From an uncultured Spirochaetaceae bacterium (GTDB lineage: Bacteria; Spirochaetota; Spirochaetia; Treponematales; Treponemataceae), in the NCBI GenBank assembly GCA_902773215.1, contig CACYDQ010000012.1:1-15097 (forward strand): 15,097 bases of DNA, read 5' to 3'. The position numbers and the translations under genes are program-made. Under the pieces are notes generated by a model. That model was not told the DNA's origin. It saw nothing but the letters and a program-made list of their open reading frames with translations, and did no database searches. Positions within the stretch are counted from its first letter, which is position 1. Each line of letters starts with the position of its first letter. Shown in pieces: positions 13,992-15,097 of this stretch.

Positions 13992-14969
13992 CTACTTCCA
14001 GTTCTTCCACGCGTCAATGAACTCTATCATAAACTGCTGTACGTCGGAGAACCACTTGCGCTGGAAGTCGCAGGCGGGGCGGCCGATGTAGCGGAAGTGC
14101 CAGCTTTCCCAGCGGAAGCCGGTCACGTCCTCGTAGCCCTGGGGGAACGAGAGCGACCAGCCGTAGTCCTCGGAGTGGGCGTAGACCCACTGCCCCATCT
14201 TGGTGTCGGCGAAGTCATCGCTGACGGAGCCGAAATCCACAGCCACGCCGAGCTGGTGCTGGCTGGTCCCCGCCCGGGCAGACTCGCGCTCAGCCTCCTC
14301 CAGGCCGTCAACATCGACCCAGTGCTGGAAAAGCCATTTCTGGTATTCGTATGAGCGGTAGGTGGAGCTGACGAGCAGCCGTACCCCGTCCTTGAGCGAA
14401 GCCCGTGCCATCTGGCAGAGTGCCTCGTATGCCTCCGGGCGGAGCGAGAGGTTGTTCTTGTTGATGTCGAAAAGATCGTTTTTTTCCAGATGCACGAGGT
14501 CCTTGGGCACGTAGTCCGCGCCGACGTTGTGCTTCTTGTCAATCAGGTAGTAGAGGGAAAGGTCGTCCGTGCGGAAGCCTTTCTCCTCCTCCAGGACCTG
14601 CTCCAAATCCGTCAAGAACTCAGCCCGGTTATCGGCTGTCAGGGGCATGGCAGCCTTCGCCTTGGGAGACAGGCTTTGCAGGACCGCGTCCAGCTTGTCC
14701 AGGTCAGCCCGGGAAGGATAAGGAAGGGTTTTCTCCGCCTTAGCGAGCACTGCCGTGGCGGGGGACGGCTCAAGCGTCTGCGACGGCTCTTGCCCCACTG
14801 CCGGTGCAAGGGGGGAAGCCTGTCCGGCATCTTTCCCGGTCACGACCGACCCCAAGGCAGTCTGACTTTGTCCCTGCCGGGCGCATGAGGATACTGCCAC
14901 AACGAGTGGAAGCAAAACAAAAAGAAAAAACTTATGTGTCCGAAACTTCTGTGACCGCATGTATGACAT
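13992..14969 (-). CDS. VanY-type D-alanyl-D-alanine carboxypeptidase lipoprotein (peptidase M15B)
   Basis: Zinc peptidase expected to trim the terminal D-Ala of peptidoglycan stem peptides outside the cytoplasmic membrane. The 325-residue precursor has a basic start, a hydrophobic core (14-26) and the lipobox VSSC, with C29 as the probable lipidated residue. A Ser/Pro/Ala-rich spacer (30-85) follows. The catalytic domain (about 170-310) has SSTYRSYEYQKWLF (201-214), SQHQLGVAVDFG (236-247) with zinc ligands H238 and D245, and FRWESWHFRYIG (285-296) with E288 and H291. All core residues are present. ATG 14969 is chosen because GGAG lies eight bases upstream; a second in-frame ATG at 14960 is possible. 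The 5' end overlaps the preceding STAS gene by 38 bases, so the two are co-transcribed. Confidence 0.92.
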   Translation of the reverse strand: MSYMRSQKFRTHKFFLFVLLPLVVAVSSCARQGQSQTALGSVVTGKDAGQASPLAPAVGQEPSQTLEPSPATAVLAKAEKTLPYPSRADLDKLDAVLQSLSPKAKAAMPLTADNRAEFLTDLEQVLEEEKGFRTDDLSLYYLIDKKHNVGADYVPKDLVHLEKNDLFDINKNNLSLRPEAYEALCQMARASLKDGVRLLVSSTYRSYEYQKWLFQHWVDVDGLEEAERESARAGTSQHQLGVAVDFGSVSDDFADTKMGQWVYAHSEDYGWSLSFPQGYEDVTGFRWESWHFRYIGRPACDFQRKWFSDVQQFMIEFIDAWKNWK

Positions 14970-15097
14970 GGAAACTGCTCCAGAACCCCGTCCGTGTCAG
15001 CGACTCATGCGCGGATTCGGAAGGGTTCATTATGAAGACCTTGTTGCCGCTCTCCTCGCCATCGTTCATCGTCGCAAGGATAATACCCACGCCGGAA
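14932..15097 (-). CDS. C-terminal part of an STAS-domain protein (anti-sigma factor antagonist-like), cut by window edge
   Basis: The frame read from 15096 downward encodes 54 residues and stops at TAA 14934-14932. It begins SGVGIILATMN, continues GNKVFIMNPSESAHESL and ends with GFWSSFHVIHAVTEVSDT. This matches the second half of SpoIIAA-like STAS domains, in which a (D)S-S-G-[IV]-G segment with the phosphorylatable serine is followed by a strand of the K-[VIL] type and a helix ending in GF/GL..(F/I). The visible fragment starts right at that serine region. Such proteins switch partner anti-sigma kinases or act in stress-response modules. The rest lies beyond 15097. Assignment rests on a short piece and is moderate. 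It overlaps the VanY lipoprotein gene by 38 bases. Confidence 0.65.
   Translation of the reverse strand, partial: SGVGIILATMNDGEESGNKVFIMNPSESAHESLTRTGFWSSFHVIHAVTEVSDT

Noticed and set aside
1..15097. tRNA, rRNA, CRISPR array, insertion sequence or prophage signals
   Set aside because: I saw no repeat-spacer pattern, transposase or integrase, terminal inverted repeats or cloverleaf-like sequence; coding density leaves almost no room.

Overview
The window looks like a chromosomal segment of a moderately GC-rich spirochaete, most likely a Treponema-like host-associated species. The reasons are the gene content and style: a ruvA-ruvB-queA cluster preceded by a large cytoplasmic protein of unknown function, a lipoprotein with a relaxed VSSC lipobox, an STAS-domain regulator, and tightly overlapping genes. 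This placement is inference, and the genus was not checked against any database. All of the DNA is accounted for by genes or short intergenic segments; the largest gap is about 145 bp.

Layout. (1) 1-1822, minus: a membrane GGDEF-EAL signalling protein with a dead-looking GGDEF and an intact EAL domain, truncated by the window edge. (2) 1943-6320, plus: a compact operon of an unknown 522-residue protein, ruvA, ruvB and queA (Holliday-junction branch migration and queuosine tRNA modification). It is driven by a strong sigma70-type promoter lying almost on the first ATG. (3) A symmetric hairpin closes this operon against (4) 12574-6357, minus: a five-gene chain with every junction overlapping. 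It encodes a FlaA1/CapD-type nucleotide-sugar dehydratase, a DegT/ArnB-type aminotransferase, and then three proteins related to the molybdenum, [2Fe-2S] and FAD subunits of xanthine dehydrogenase-type enzymes. (5) 12720-13898, plus: a NifS/IscS-like cysteine desulfurase whose promoter also predicts a leaderless mRNA. (6) 15097-13992, minus: the tail of an STAS-domain protein overlapping a VanY-type D,D-carboxypeptidase lipoprotein.

The most unusual part is the xanthine-dehydrogenase-like trio. The overall folds are recognisable and the reading frames are clean and translationally coupled. However, several cofactor motifs that define the family are missing from all three subunits: the molybdopterin-contacting glycine motifs of the large subunit, one cysteine spacing of the second [2Fe-2S] cluster, and the first FAD-binding glycine motif. 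The trio is also visibly more AT-rich than its neighbours and sits behind two nucleotide-sugar enzymes. A complex that has drifted to a new role is more likely than ordinary xanthine dehydrogenase, but this is inference. The second theme is that two unrelated plus-strand genes (1943 and 12720) have good -35/-10 pairs with 17-bp spacing placed so that transcription should begin at, or within three bases of, the ATG.
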